57,151 nucleotides of DNA from Pseudomonadota bacterium. GTDB taxonomy: Bacteria; Pseudomonadota; Gammaproteobacteria; Burkholderiales; Burkholderiaceae_C. Both the position numbers and the translations under genes were made by a program. The stretch covers positions 1 through 57,151 of the forward strand of contig JAFEEH010000217.1 of NCBI GenBank assembly GCA_018241185.1, given 5' to 3'. Below are positions 34,210 through 43,372 of the stretch, piece by piece (within the stretch, counting starts at the first letter, position 1; every line of letters starts with the position of its first letter). The notes beneath the pieces are model-generated. The model ran no database searches. It worked only from the letters and a program-made list of their open reading frames with translations, and was not told the DNA's origin.

Positions 34210-35171
34210 AGGCCATCACCCTCTCGCCGGGCCAGTTGCGCGCGGCCGAAATCGCGTTCTGGCTGCTGCTGGCGTGCAGCTACTTCATCGCGCCCAACCA
34301 CCTCACGCTGCTCAGCCAGATTCTGATCTTCGGCCTCTTCGCCGTGGCGCTGGACATGGCGCTGGGCTATGCCGGCATCCTCACCGTGGGCCATGCGGCC
34401 TTCTTCGGCGCGGGCGCGTACACCGCAGGGCTGCTGGCCAAGCATGGCTGGGGCGAGCCCTTCAGCGGCCTGCTGGCCGCACTGGTCGCGGCCGGCGCGT
34501 TGGGCTACGCGCTGAGCTATCTCATCGTGCGCGGCGCCGACCTCACGCGGCTGATGATCACCATCGGCGTGTGCGTGCTGCTGGCCGAACTGGCCAACCG
34601 GCTCTCGGGCATCACCGGCGGCACCGACGGCCTGCAGGGCATGGTGGTGAAGCCGGTCTTGGGCCTGTTCGAGTTCGACCTGTTCGGCAAGACCGCCTTC
34701 GTCTATGCCTTCGGCGTCGTGCTGGCCATGTTCCTGCTCGTGCGGCTGGTCCTGCGCTCGCCCTTCGGCCTGGCGCTGCGCGGCATCCATGACAACCGCA
34801 AGCGGATGCTGGCCATCGGCACGCCGGTGGAAGCGCGGCTGCGCATGGCCTACGCCTTCTCGGCCGCGGTGGCCGGCGTGGCGGGCGCGCTCCTGGCGCA
34901 GACCACGCAGTTCGTGGGCATCGAGTCCATCGGCTTCAACCGCTCGGCCGAAATTCTCATCATCCTCGTGCTGGGTGGCACGGGCCGGCTGTACGGCGGC
35001 CTGGTCGGCGCGATCGTCTACATGCTGATGCACGACTGGTTCGCCGACATGAATCCGGAGTACTGGATGTTCTGGCTCGGCATCTTCCTGATCGCGGCCG
35101 TCATGCTGGGCCGGGGCGGGATCATGGGAGCGCTGTCGCGCCGCATCCGCACGAGGGAGCAGGCACGATGA
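34206..35171 (+). CDS. ABC transporter permease, LivM type
   Basis: A 321-residue membrane protein with eight or nine hydrophobic segments. LivM marks are FAVALDMALGYAGILTVGHAA and GITGGTDGLQGM. The coupling loop is GLALRGIHDNRKRMLAIG. It pairs with the preceding LivH permease. It ends with a basic tail RRIRTREQAR, and the following junction to the ATPase gene is unusual (a 55-base gap with a tiny frame). Confidence 0.93.
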   Translation: MKAITLSPGQLRAAEIAFWLLLACSYFIAPNHLTLLSQILIFGLFAVALDMALGYAGILTVGHAAFFGAGAYTAGLLAKHGWGEPFSGLLAALVAAGALGYALSYLIVRGADLTRLMITIGVCVLLAELANRLSGITGGTDGLQGMVVKPVLGLFEFDLFGKTAFVYAFGVVLAMFLLVRLVLRSPFGLALRGIHDNRKRMLAIGTPVEARLRMAYAFSAAVAGVAGALLAQTTQFVGIESIGFNRSAEILIILVLGGTGRLYGGLVGAIVYMLMHDWFADMNPEYWMFWLGIFLIAAVMLGRGGIMGALSRRIRTREQAR

Positions 35172-35230
35172 GCGCCGTGACCCAACACGACGTCCGTAGC
35201 GCATGCCGCAGGGCGGGGAGGGCGTCATGA
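35168..35230 (+). other. Tiny 20-codon frame linking LivM and LivG genes
   Basis: An ATG overlapping the LivM stop opens a frame of 20 codons (MSAVTQHDVRSACRRAGRAS) that closes at TGA overlapping the LivG ATG. It is either a coupling leader or a frameshifted former N-terminus of the ATPase, since LivG proteins often start with a similar short polar segment. Function is unproven. Confidence 0.3.
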
Positions 35231-35992
35231 CCGCATTGCAGACACAGGGCCTGGGCATCAGCTTCGGCGCGTTCCAGGCCGTGGCCGACGTCGGCCTGTC
35301 GCTGGAGCCCGGCGCACGCCAGGCCCTGATCGGGCCCAACGGCGCCGGCAAGACCACGCTGATCAACCTGCTGACGGGCATCTACCGGCCCAGCGCCGGC
35401 AGCATCCGCATGAACGGCGAGGACATCACCGGCTGGCCCGCGGACCGGCGCGCACGCGGCGGCCTGGCGCGCACCTTCCAGATCAACACGCTGTTCCCCA
35501 GCCTCACGCCGTTGCTCTCGGTGGTGCTGGCCATCCACGAGCGCGAAGGGCAGGGCGCGACCTGGTGGAGGCCCTTCGGGCGGAGCAAGGCGGCCTTCGA
35601 CGAGGCCCATGCGCTGCTGGATCGCCTGCGGCTGGGTGCGCTGGCCGACGTGCCGGTCGCCGAACTGGCCTACGGCAAGCAGCGGTTGCTCGAGATCGCC
35701 CTGGCGCTGGCCGCACGGCCGCGCATCCTGCTGCTGGACGAGCCGGCCGCAGGCGTGCCGGTGGACGAGAGCGGCGAACTCTTCGCGGCCATCGCCGAAC
35801 TGCCGGACGACATCAGCGTCCGCTTCATCGCGCACGACATGAACCTGGTGTGCCGCTTCGCGCGGCGCATCTCGGTACTGGTGGCCGGACGCATCCTGAC
35901 GGAGGGAACGCCGGCCGAGATCGGCCGCGACCCGCGCGTGCGCGAGGTCTACCTGGGCAAGACCCACGTCAACATCCGCAAGGAGGCCACCG

Positions 35993-36000
<8 letters not shown>
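35227..36000 (+). CDS. ABC transporter ATP-binding protein, LivG type
   Basis: A 257-residue ATPase. Walker A is GPNGAGKTTLINL, the signature loop is degenerate (LAYGKQRLLEIALAL), Walker B is ILLLDEPAAGVPV and the switch region is RFIAHDMNL. The ATG at 35227 follows a GGGGAGG stretch and was preferred to one at 35203. Some family members carry a longer N-terminus, see the tiny frame at 35168. The gene overlaps the LivF start by eight bases. Confidence 0.93.
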
Positions 36001-36709
<709 letters not shown>

Positions 36710-36717
36710 GCGCGGCC

Positions 36718-37083
36718 ATGCCCCATATCGTCGTCGAATACACCCCCAACCTGGCCGACCTGCCGCTCGAGGCCATGCTGGCCGCCGTCACGCGCGAACT
36801 GGCCGGTAGCCCCGAAGTCGGCGATGAGACCGATCTCAAAGCCCGCGCGGTATGCAGCGATCACTTCCGCGTCGGCCTGGCCGAGAGCGGTCGCGGATTC
36901 ATCCACGTCACCGTGCGAATCCTGGCCGGAAGGACACCACAGGCCAAGCGGGATTTCAGCGACCGTGTCACGAAGGGAATGCTGGCACGCATGCCCGCCT
37001 GTCGTCCTGGGCTGACGGCGCACCTGAGCGTCGAAGTTGTCGACATGGACCGCGAAAGCTATCGCAAGACCCGGCTGACCTGA
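36718..37083 (+). CDS. 5-carboxymethyl-2-hydroxymuconate isomerase-like (tautomerase family)
   Basis: A 121-residue protein beginning MPHIVVEYTPNLAD, so that after Met removal Pro is the N-terminal catalytic base, as in the tautomerase superfamily. Length and the blocks DHFRVGLAESGRGFIHVTVRIL and SVEVVDMDRESYRK fit CHMI (HpaF), an enzyme of homoprotocatechuate meta-cleavage. No ring-cleavage dioxygenase, dehydrogenase or hydrolase of that pathway is in this operon, so its natural substrate here may differ. It is the last gene, convergent with the LysR gene 20 bases away. Confidence 0.87.
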   Translation: MPHIVVEYTPNLADLPLEAMLAAVTRELAGSPEVGDETDLKARAVCSDHFRVGLAESGRGFIHVTVRILAGRTPQAKRDFSDRVTKGMLARMPACRPGLTAHLSVEVVDMDRESYRKTRLT

Positions 37084-37103
37084 GGCCTTTCATCTGGCTG
37101 CAC

Positions 37104-37997
37104 TCAGGGCCGGTGCGACTGTTCCTGCAGCAAGGTCGCGAAAGCCTGCGCCGCCGGCGACAGCGCCAGGCTGCGGCGCTGGTACACGAAGAACTCCCGG
37201 TTCAGGGCCGGCGAGCGCAGCGCGAGGAAGCGGATGCCGAAGTTGCCGGCGAAGGTGCGCGCATAGTCCGGCACCATCGCCACGCCCAGCCCGGCGCCGA
37301 CCAGCGCGAGCGCGGTGGTCAGGTAGCGCACCTCGGTCGCGGTCTGCATCGACAGCGATGCGTCGTGTTCGTGCAGCCGCTGTTCGACGTAGCGGCTGAA
37401 GTCGCCGGAGTACACGACCCAGCGCTCGTCGCGCAGATCGCGCCACGAGACGCTCTGCCGCCCCGCCAGCGGGTGGCTCGTCGCACACACCAGCCGCATG
37501 GGCACGTGCATGAGGAAGCTGCGCGTCACGTCCTCGCCCGTCACACGCTCGGGGCCGATGCCCAGTTCGGCGTCGCCGCGCCGCACCGCGCCCACGATGT
37601 CGTCGGCCGACCCGTCGACGATGCGCAGGCCCACGGTGGGGTGTGCCTGCTCGAAGCGCGCCAGCACGCCGGCCACCCAGGTGCACGCCATCAGCTGCGG
37701 CGCGACCACGCGCAGCACGCCACTCTTGAGCAAGCGCAGGTCGCTCGCGCCTTCCTCGATCTGTCGCAGGTCGTCCAGCATGCGGCGCGCCAGCGGCAGC
37801 AGCTGCTGCCCGCCCTCGGTCAGGGTGACGGCATGGCGCGTGCGGTCGAACAGCTTCAGGCCGAGCTCCTCTTCCAATTGCTGCACGAGCATGCTGACGG
37901 CCGACTGGGTGAGGTTCAGTTGCCTGGCGGCCAGCGTGAAGCTCGCGGTGCGTGCCACCACGGAGAACGCACGCATCTGGCGAAGGGTGAGGTTCAT
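37104..37997 (-). CDS. LysR-family transcriptional regulator
   Basis: A 297-residue protein. Helix-turn-helix at about residues 2-62: LRQMRAFSVVARTASFTLAA, then LNLTQSAVSMLVQQLEEELG. The effector domain covers about 90-295. The ATG at 37997 aligns with the family start; a longer in-frame start at 38036 would put 13 residues inside the operator region. Divergent from the DadA-like gene and probably controls it. It is convergent with the Rieske operon. Confidence 0.93.
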   Translation of the reverse strand: MNLTLRQMRAFSVVARTASFTLAARQLNLTQSAVSMLVQQLEEELGLKLFDRTRHAVTLTEGGQQLLPLARRMLDDLRQIEEGASDLRLLKSGVLRVVAPQLMACTWVAGVLARFEQAHPTVGLRIVDGSADDIVGAVRRGDAELGIGPERVTGEDVTRSFLMHVPMRLVCATSHPLAGRQSVSWRDLRDERWVVYSGDFSRYVEQRLHEHDASLSMQTATEVRYLTTALALVGAGLGVAMVPDYARTFAGNFGIRFLALRSPALNREFFVYQRRSLALSPAAQAFATLLQEQSHRP

Positions 37998-38015
37998 GTC
38001 TGCACCATTGTGGCG

Positions 38016-38036
38016 TTGATTGGGACCATGAATCAA
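38016..38036. promoter_or_regulatory. Candidate LysR box, TTGATT-N9-AATCAA
   Basis: Perfect 6-bp inverted arms with a nine-base spacer lie 19 bases upstream of the LysR start codon and 70 bases before the DadA-like start. The inner T-N11-A geometry fits the LysR consensus. A second AATCAA occurs nearby at about 38051. The whole 108-base divergent gap is AT-richer than its flanks. Confidence 0.6.
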
Positions 38037-38105
38037 TAATTCTCATGCATTAATCAAATGAATTCGTTGGCTTGATGTCTGCGGCATGAACAAAATGCGC
38101 TTCAT

Positions 38106-39350
38106 ATGCATGTCGCCGTCATCGGGACCGGCATCGTCGGCACCTGCACCGCAGCATGGTTGCAACGCGACGGTCACCAGGTCAGCTTCTTCGATCCACT
38201 GCCGCCGGGCGAGGCCTGCTCGTTCGGCAATGCGGGCTCCCTGTCGCCCAGCGCGTGCCTGCCGGTGGGCATGCCGGGCATGGTCAAGCGCGTGCCGCAG
38301 TGGCTGCTCGACCCGCTCGGGCCGCTCACGGTGCGCTGGCGCTATGCGCCCGCCGTGCTGCCCTGGCTGGTGCGCATGCTGCGCCACTCCACGCGCGAAG
38401 AGGTCACCCGCATCGCGACCGCGCTGCGCAGCCTGCTGGAGCCCATCTTCGAGTGCTACGACCCGTTGCTCGAGCAGGCCGGTGCGCAGCAACTGGTGCG
38501 CCGCTCCGGCTGCCTGTATGTCTACTCGTCGCGCGAGAAGGCGGCGCAATGGAACTGGGGCATGAATCTGCGGCGCTCGCTGGGCGTCGAGATGGTCGAC
38601 GTGGGCCAGGACGAACTCGAAGCGCTGGAGCCCGACCTCAAGGGGCGCTTTCGCTTCGGCATCCGTGCGCCCGAAAACGGCTCCACGCTCGACCCGTCGG
38701 CGCTGGTCAAGGCGCTCCATGCGCATTGCCTGGCCCAGGGCGCGGCATCGGTGCGGCAGGCCGTGACGGGCTTCGAGCGCGAAGGTCGCGGGGCGCGCCA
38801 GGTCACGGCCGTGCGCACGGCCGACGGGCAGCGCACGCCGGTGGACGGCGTGGTGGTGGCGGCCGGCGCGTGGTCGGCGCGGCTCGCGGCACAGCTGGGC
38901 TCGCGCGTGCCGCTGGAAACGCAGCGCGGCTACCACGTCACGGTGCGCAGTTCCAACCTGCAACTGCGCCACACCGTGATGGCGGTGGAGAACAACCTGA
39001 TGGTCAACCCCATGGCGATGGGCCTGCGGCTCGCGGGGACGGTGGAGTTCGCGGGGCTGAAGGCGCCGCCGCGTTACGAGCGCGCGCAGGCCCTGCTGCA
39101 CCTGGGCCAGCAGCTCTTCCCGCACCTGGACACGAGCGACACCACGCAGTGGATGGGCCATCGGCCCTGCCTGCCCGACAGCCTGCCGGTCATCGGCCGT
39201 GCGGGCGCGGCCGACAACGCCTGGCTCGCCTTCGGGCACGGCCACATGGGCATGTGCATGGGCGCGAGCACCGGGCGCGAAGTGGCGCACCTGGTGGCAG
39301 GGCGCGCCACGCAGGTCGATCTCGCCCCCTTCAGCCCGGCCCGGTTCTGA
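38106..39350 (+). CDS. FAD-dependent amino-acid dehydrogenase, DadA-like
   Basis: A 414-residue flavoprotein of the DAO family. The FAD site is HVAVIGTGIVGTCTAAWLQ at the extreme N-terminus, followed by SFGNAGSLSPSACLPVGMPG, typical of DadA-type D-amino-acid dehydrogenases. The C-terminus holds GHRPCLPDSLPVIGRA and GHGHMGMCMGAS, which bind the flavin. The product is expected to be an imino/keto acid; a RidA protein encoded 3.2 kb downstream could deal with the imine. Its position under a divergent LysR and next to hydantoinase remnants suggests use of D-amino acids or related derivatives. Confidence 0.9.
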   Translation: MHVAVIGTGIVGTCTAAWLQRDGHQVSFFDPLPPGEACSFGNAGSLSPSACLPVGMPGMVKRVPQWLLDPLGPLTVRWRYAPAVLPWLVRMLRHSTREEVTRIATALRSLLEPIFECYDPLLEQAGAQQLVRRSGCLYVYSSREKAAQWNWGMNLRRSLGVEMVDVGQDELEALEPDLKGRFRFGIRAPENGSTLDPSALVKALHAHCLAQGAASVRQAVTGFEREGRGARQVTAVRTADGQRTPVDGVVVAAGAWSARLAAQLGSRVPLETQRGYHVTVRSSNLQLRHTVMAVENNLMVNPMAMGLRLAGTVEFAGLKAPPRYERAQALLHLGQQLFPHLDTSDTTQWMGHRPCLPDSLPVIGRAGAADNAWLAFGHGHMGMCMGASTGREVAHLVAGRATQVDLAPFSPARF

Positions 39351-39408
39351 TGGACAGCCTGCCCAACCCGATGACGGACGTCCGGCCTGTGCGGGCGGGG
39401 AGGTGCTC

Positions 39409-41421
39409 GTGAGCGACATCGCGCTGGTCTGCACCCGGGGCTTCGCCGACGTGCTGACGCTGGCGCGCCAGAACCGGGCCGACCCCTACGCGCTGCACGT
39501 GCCGGCCTCGCCCTGGCCGATGTTGCTGCCGGCAGCCTGGCGCATCGAGGCCCGCGGGCGCATCGATGCCGCAGGCGCCGAGGTCGAAGCGCTCGACGCG
39601 GCGGACGTGCTGCGTGCACTGGGGGCCCTGCCGCGCCCGCCGCGCGGCGTTGCCATTGCGCTCCTGTTCGCGCAGCGCAACCCGGCGCACGAACTCACGC
39701 TTGCCCACGCCATTCGTGCGCGCTGGCCCGACCTGCGGGTGGTGTGCTCGCACGCGGTGCTGCCGCAGGACGGCGAATACGAACGGACGCTGGCCACGGT
39801 GCAGGCCCTGGGCCTGCAGGTCCCGCCCGTGGCGGAGGCGGACCGCGGACGGGAGGACGTGGGCCCGCTGCCCCTGCACCTGGAGCAGTTGGCCGACCGG
39901 ATGCAGCAGCGGCTGGTGGCCGAGGCCGTCTCCAGCGTGGTGCGCGAGGCCATGGACTGCGCGGCGGCCGTGTTCCTGCCCGACGGCCGCCTGGTGGCCC
40001 AGGCGCGCACGCTGCCGCTGCTGCTGGGCAGCCTGTCGCCGGCCGTGGCCGGGCTGCTGGGGCTGTACCCGGCGGCCGGCATGAAGGAGGGCGACGGCTT
40101 CGTGCTGAACGACCCCTGGCACGGCGGCACGCACCTGCCCGACCTCACGCTGGCGCGCCCGGTGTGCGTGGACGGGCAGGTCGTCGCGCTGGTGGCCTGC
40201 GTGCTGCACCACCAGGACGTCGGCGGCATTGCACCGGGCTCGGTGCCCACCCACGCCACCAGCATCCAGCAGGAAGGCCTGCGCATCCCGCCCACGCCGC
40301 TGTACCACGCCGGCCAGGTCGATGCGGCGCTGCTGCGCCTGCTGCGTGCCAACAGCCGCATGCCCGACAACCTGCAGGGCGACCTCGCGGCGCAATGGCA
40401 ATGCCTGGCGCAGGGTGCTTCGGAGCTGGCCCGGCTGTGGCAGGCCACGCCCGGCATGGCTGCGCGCTGTGCCGCTGCGCTGGCCGCGTCCGAAGCGGCG
40501 GCACGCGCCGCCCTGGCGGCCGCGCCCGATGGCGACTACGTGTTCGACGATGCACTGAACGGCGATGGCATTCATGCGGACCCGGTGCGGGTGTCGGTCT
40601 GCATCCGCAAGCGCGGCGACGGTGCCGAGCTGGACCTGACAGGCTGCGCCGACCAGACCACCGGCCCCGTCAACGCATCGCGCGGCGCCGTGCAGGCGGC
40701 CGTGGCCTACTTCGCACGCATGCTGGCGCCGCGGGCCGCCTGCAACGACGGCAGCCTGGCGCCGCTCACGGTGCTCACACGGCCCGGCAGCATCGTGGAC
40801 CCGGCCTTCCCGGCCGCAGTCAACGCCCGCACCAACCTCGTGAAGCTGCTGGCCAACGCGTTGCTGGGCGCATGGTCGCGCGCCGTGCCCACGCAGATGC
40901 CGGCGCCGAACGCGGGCGAGGCGGTGGTGCTCTCGCTGGGCGGCGTGCGCGCCGACGGCACGCCCTGGCTGCTGACCGAGATCATTGCCTCGGCGGCCGG
41001 CGGTGCGCCGTGGGCGGCCGGCGGCACCGGCGTGTCCACCGACGTGGGCAACGCACGCAGCACGCCCGCCGAAGCCATCGAAGCCCAGGCGCCGCTGCGC
41101 GTGGAGCGCGTGGCCGTGCGCGCAGGCTCGGGCGGCGCCGGCCGCCACCGCGGCGGCGACGGCGTGGTGCGCGTCTACCGGCTGCTGCACGGCAGCGGCA
41201 CGATTTCCTATCGCGGCGAGCGCCACGAAACGGCGCCGCAGGGCGCCGCCGGCGGAAGCCCGGGTGCATGAGCAGCCGCACGCACCGAGCGGGCCGCTGG
41301 CCGCATCGACGTCCTGCCAGCCAAGGCGCGCGCGCAGTGGCAGGCTGGCGACCTTCTCATCATCGAAACCGCGGGCGGCGGCGGCTGGGGACAGCCTGCC
41401 GACCTGGAGACAGCCGCATGA
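39409..41421 (+). pseudogene. Decayed hydantoinase/oxoprolinase: HyuA fragment fused to HyuB with in-frame stop
   Basis: A GTG at 39409, behind GGGGAGG, opens a frame with two unlike parts. Residues about 1-140 (VCTRGFADVLTLARQNR and VLPQDGEYERTLATV) match only the first domain of HyuA, without its own N-terminus and without the remaining ~500 residues. From about residue 150 the frame becomes HyuB (LLLGSLSPAVAGLL, NDPWHGGTHLPDLTLARP, HHQDVGGIAPGS, QQEGLRIPP). A TGA at 41269-41271 then stops it, but the same frame continues with AGRIDVLPAKARAQWQAGD and LLIIETAGGGGWG, the conserved HyuB end, to a TGA at 41419-41421. One substitution at 41269 plus a large in-frame HyuA deletion would explain all this. 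A 620-residue truncated product may still be made. Confidence 0.85.
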
Positions 41422-41509
41422 CGCTGCGCAGCGCACGCACCACGCCCCGACAGGCACGCCTCGTGCGGGTCGGCCCTGTTTCCCCTCTCCCTCCATTCGC
41501 GACTGCCCC

Positions 41510-42511
41510 ATGAAAACTTCCCTGTCCCGTCGTCAGTCGATCCGCCGCGTGGCGATCGGCGCCTCGTCCCTGCTGGCCGCGTCGTGGCTCGCGCCTTTGG
41601 CGGCGCATGCCCAGGCGACAGCCAAGACCGTCCGCATCGTCGTCCCGTTCCCTCCGGGAGGCAGCACCGACCTGCTGGCACGCCGTTTGGCCGAGAAGCT
41701 GTCGGCCGCCTGGGGGCAGCCGGTGATCGTCGAGAACCGCGCCGGTGCGGGCGGCACGGTCGGCGCCGACTTCGTGGCCAAGTCGGCACCCGACGGAACC
41801 ACCCTGCTGATGGGCGTCACCGGCAGCAATGCGATCGCCCAGGCGCTGTATCCGCGCCTGCCCTACGACGTGCTGAAGGACTTCGCGCCGGTGTCGATGG
41901 TCGTGAGTTCGCCGCTGGTCGTGACCGTGAACCCGGCCGTCAAGGCCAACACGCTGGCGGAGTTCGTCGCGCTCGCGAAGGCCAAGCCCGGATCGCTCAG
42001 CTACGGCTCGGCCGGCAACGGCACCTCGATGCACCTGACCGGCGAGATGTTCAAGCAGGCGACCAAGACCTCGATGGTGCACATCCCGTACCGCGGTAGC
42101 GCCGGCATGCTGACCGACCTGATGGCGGGTCAGATCGAAGCCACCTTCGGCGACCTGCTGGTGGTGATGCCGCAGCTGGAGGCCGGCAAGCTGCGCCCGC
42201 TGGCCGTCACCTCGAAGCAGCGCCATCCGCAGCTGCCCAACGTGCCCACGGTCGCGGAGAGCGGCTACCCGGGCTTCGAGGCGCTGTCGTGGCAGGGCGT
42301 GTTCGCGCCCTCGGGCACGCCGCCCGAGTTGGTCGAACGCCTGAGCGCCGATGTGAACAAGGCGGTGCGGACGGCCGATGTGCGGGACTATTTCGCCGCG
42401 CGCGGCTTCCTCGTCGAAGGAACGACCCCGTCGGCGTTCAGGACCTTCCTGGAGACGGAGGTGAAGAAGTGGTCGGCCATCGTCAAGGTGTCCGGCGCCA
42501 AGGCGGACTGA
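41510..42511 (+). CDS. Bug/TctC-family periplasmic solute-binding protein
   Basis: A 333-residue exported protein. A twin-arginine-like start RRQSIRRVAIG precedes the signal core and an AHAQA cleavage site near residue 37. The mature start KTVRIVVPFPPGGSTDLLARRL and the NRAGAGGTVGADFVAKSAPDG stretch are Bug hallmarks. Betaproteobacteria carry dozens of these orphan receptors for carboxylates; no TctAB permease lies here. It follows the decayed Hyu gene, and its stop overlaps the RidA start by one base. Confidence 0.94.
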   Translation: MKTSLSRRQSIRRVAIGASSLLAASWLAPLAAHAQATAKTVRIVVPFPPGGSTDLLARRLAEKLSAAWGQPVIVENRAGAGGTVGADFVAKSAPDGTTLLMGVTGSNAIAQALYPRLPYDVLKDFAPVSMVVSSPLVVTVNPAVKANTLAEFVALAKAKPGSLSYGSAGNGTSMHLTGEMFKQATKTSMVHIPYRGSAGMLTDLMAGQIEATFGDLLVVMPQLEAGKLRPLAVTSKQRHPQLPNVPTVAESGYPGFEALSWQGVFAPSGTPPELVERLSADVNKAVRTADVRDYFAARGFLVEGTTPSAFRTFLETEVKKWSAIVKVSGAKAD

Positions 42512-42912
42512 TGGCGCAGCGTCGACCGGACCTGGAGCGGCTCGGCCCGGTGGTCCGGGCGGGGCAGCGCCAACCCATCTCGGCCGCGGTGGCGTGGGAG
42601 CGGCTGGTGTTCGTTTCGGGCCAGGTGCCCATGCGCGCCGGCGCGCCGAGTGCGCCCGACATCGCCGGGCAGACGCACGCCGTGCTGGACGGCATCGCCG
42701 CCACCCTGGCCGAGGCCGGATGCACGCTGGCCGACGTCGTGAAGACCACGGTGTGGCTTACCGATGCGGCGGACTATCCGGCCTTCAACGCGGCTTACGG
42801 GGAGCGCTTCGGTGCCGACGCCGCGCCGGCGCGCTCGACAGTGATCGCCGGGCTCATCGCGCCCGTCAAGGTGGAGATCGAAGCCATGGCCGTGCGGCCG
42901 GCGCCGGCCTGA
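42511..42912 (+). CDS. RidA (YjgF/YER057c/UK114) family protein
   Basis: A 133-residue protein. Family blocks: WERLVFVSGQVPMRAG, then AGCTLADVVKTTVWLTD, FNAAYGERFG and the C-terminal ARSTVIAGLIAPVKVEIEAMA. The Arg that binds the carboxylate of imines in RidA proper is found in the PARSTV block. It probably hydrolyses reactive imines, or acts as a deaminase-like enzyme in the degradation of the amino-acid derivative handled by the DadA-like protein. Confidence 0.92.
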   Translation: MAQRRPDLERLGPVVRAGQRQPISAAVAWERLVFVSGQVPMRAGAPSAPDIAGQTHAVLDGIAATLAEAGCTLADVVKTTVWLTDAADYPAFNAAYGERFGADAAPARSTVIAGLIAPVKVEIEAMAVRPAPA

Positions 42913-42936
42913 GCCTGCGCGCCGCGCCAGAGCACG

Positions 42937-42954
42937 CGCCGGATGCCACCGGCG
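42937..42954. terminator. Hairpin between convergent RidA and VOC genes
   Basis: CGCCGG (42937-42942) and CCGGCG (42949-42954) can pair over a six-base loop. No T-run follows, so termination is only a possibility. Confidence 0.3.
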
Positions 42955-42958
42955 ACGC

Positions 42959-43372
42959 TCATGCGGCGAGCCGGCCGGGCGTGCGCTCCGCGTCCAGGTC
43001 GAAGTTGAGCTCGACCTTCAGGCCGAGCGGGTCCTGCAGGAAGACCTGGTGCAGCCGCGTGCCCCTGAGCGGCGTTTCGCTGAACGGCAGCTCGGCGTCG
43101 GCCAGGGCCTGCCGCGTCGCAGCCAGTCCGTGCGCCTTGAGCGCGATGTGGTCGACCGCGCCACCCTGGGGCTTCGGCGAATGCGGCAGCAGTGCGTTGA
43201 GGTGCAGCACCGCGTGCCCGCCGGCGTAGAGCCAGTGGCCGGGATAGCGCAGCGCCGGCCGATAGCCGTCGTGCAGGCCCAGCGTGCCCGCATAGAACGC
43301 CAGCAGCACCGGCAGGTCCTCGCGCGCGCAGCCGATGGTGACGTGGTGCAGGGCGGAAACATCGATGCTCAT
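42959..43372 (-). CDS. VOC-fold protein, glyoxalase/dioxygenase superfamily
   Basis: A 137-residue protein with HHVTIGCAREDLPVLLAFYAG at the start, GGAVDHIALKAHGL in the middle and DPLGLKVELNFD at the end. The first His, the VDHIAL His and the VELNFD Glu suit a metal site, so it may be a true enzyme rather than a binding protein. Its start overlaps the stop of the FAD monooxygenase gene by four bases, so the two are coupled; ring cleavage or isomerisation after hydroxylation is a plausible role but the domain is shorter than in classical extradiol dioxygenases. Confidence 0.87.
   Translation of the reverse strand: MSIDVSALHHVTIGCAREDLPVLLAFYAGTLGLHDGYRPALRYPGHWLYAGGHAVLHLNALLPHSPKPQGGAVDHIALKAHGLAATRQALADAELPFSETPLRGTRLHQVFLQDPLGLKVELNFDLDAERTPGRLAA

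Noticed and set aside
41269-41271. TGA as a selenocysteine codon in HyuB
   Set aside because: No known HyuB uses selenocysteine, the place is not a catalytic residue, and the gene already shows a large deletion; a point mutation is simpler.
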